DNA of 64,000 bases from assembly GCA_948144175.1 (NCBI GenBank), contig CANXME010002282.1, forward strand, positions 1 to 64,000, given 5' to 3'. The translations under genes were made by a program, and so were the position numbers. Positions 63,961 to 64,000 of the stretch are shown piece after piece. Each line of letters starts with the position of its first letter. Within the stretch, counting starts at the first letter, position 1. A model generated the notes under the pieces. It did not search any database. It saw nothing but the letters and a program-made list of their open reading frames with translations, and had not been told where the DNA came from. The stretch is from Closterium sp. NIES-65 (Eukaryota; Streptophyta; Zygnematophyceae; Desmidiales; Closteriaceae).

Positions 63961-64000
63961 CGCGCAAACCTTGTATGGCATGCCCAGGACCCTTGCGAAC

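Noticed and set aside
63572-63967. 131-codon minus gene
   Set aside because: Only partly open in the related block C, where a stop interrupts it; no recognised motif.

Overview
This is eukaryotic nuclear DNA from an intron-rich, repeat-rich genome. A streptophyte green alga is my best guess, for example a desmid of the Closterium type, or another early-diverging plant lineage. The reasons are plant receptor-style leucine-rich-repeat (LRR) genes built from 72-bp one-repeat exons, an SLC35-type transporter whose motifs resemble the plant homologues, a chromodomain Ty3/gypsy element primed by initiator-Met tRNA, and CCCTAAA-like words in one satellite. The species is an inference. Nothing points to bacteria: there are no operons, and almost all long open frames are low-complexity shadows.

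Layout. 1-8000 is satellite country: a 42-bp array (1-1560), polypurine and G/A arrays (2216-3170), a 21-bp array of about 1.5 kb with higher-order structure (4649-6155) and a 15-bp array (7640-7835). 9345-9755 holds a possible transit-peptide-like first exon. 14431-15694 is the 3' part of an LRR receptor-like gene. 17262-17653 is a 392-bp TRIM-like element with 88-bp terminal repeats. 17700-21370 is dispersed and tandem repeats. 23233-24301 (minus) is a two-exon coiled-coil plus LRR gene broken by one stop codon, and 35881-36240 (plus) is a second broken relative. 25660-27893 is degenerate and then clean 16-bp repeat.

29579-32257 (plus) is an SLC35-type nucleotide-sugar/phosphate-translocator-like gene with a 13-nt microexon. 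Its first intron is filled by ten copies of its own splice-donor region. 40437-42519 (minus) is a decayed Ind1/NUBPL-type P-loop gene. 43318-49062 (minus) is a complete, very young chromovirus: 542-bp LTRs that look identical, a 5-bp target duplication, gag and pol in a -1 arrangement, and a slippery heptamer with a possible pseudoknot.

50593 to beyond 62734 (plus) is an LRR receptor-like gene: signal peptide exon, LRR N-cap exon, then six one-LRR exons, all phase-compatible. Its introns have grown by tandem and segmental duplication and by MITE insertion. Three MITEs have 8-bp target duplications and TAGGGATG-type ends (hAT-like), and copies of the host sequence elsewhere in the window act as empty sites. 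Their interiors are written almost entirely in one short word and its complement (GTTCG/CGAAC, or GGGTC/GACCC), which I regard as the most interesting pattern here.

Limits: no searches or folding programs were run. Exon borders come from motif matching, phase and GT/AG context. Many regions hold nothing I can name, and those are listed as such.
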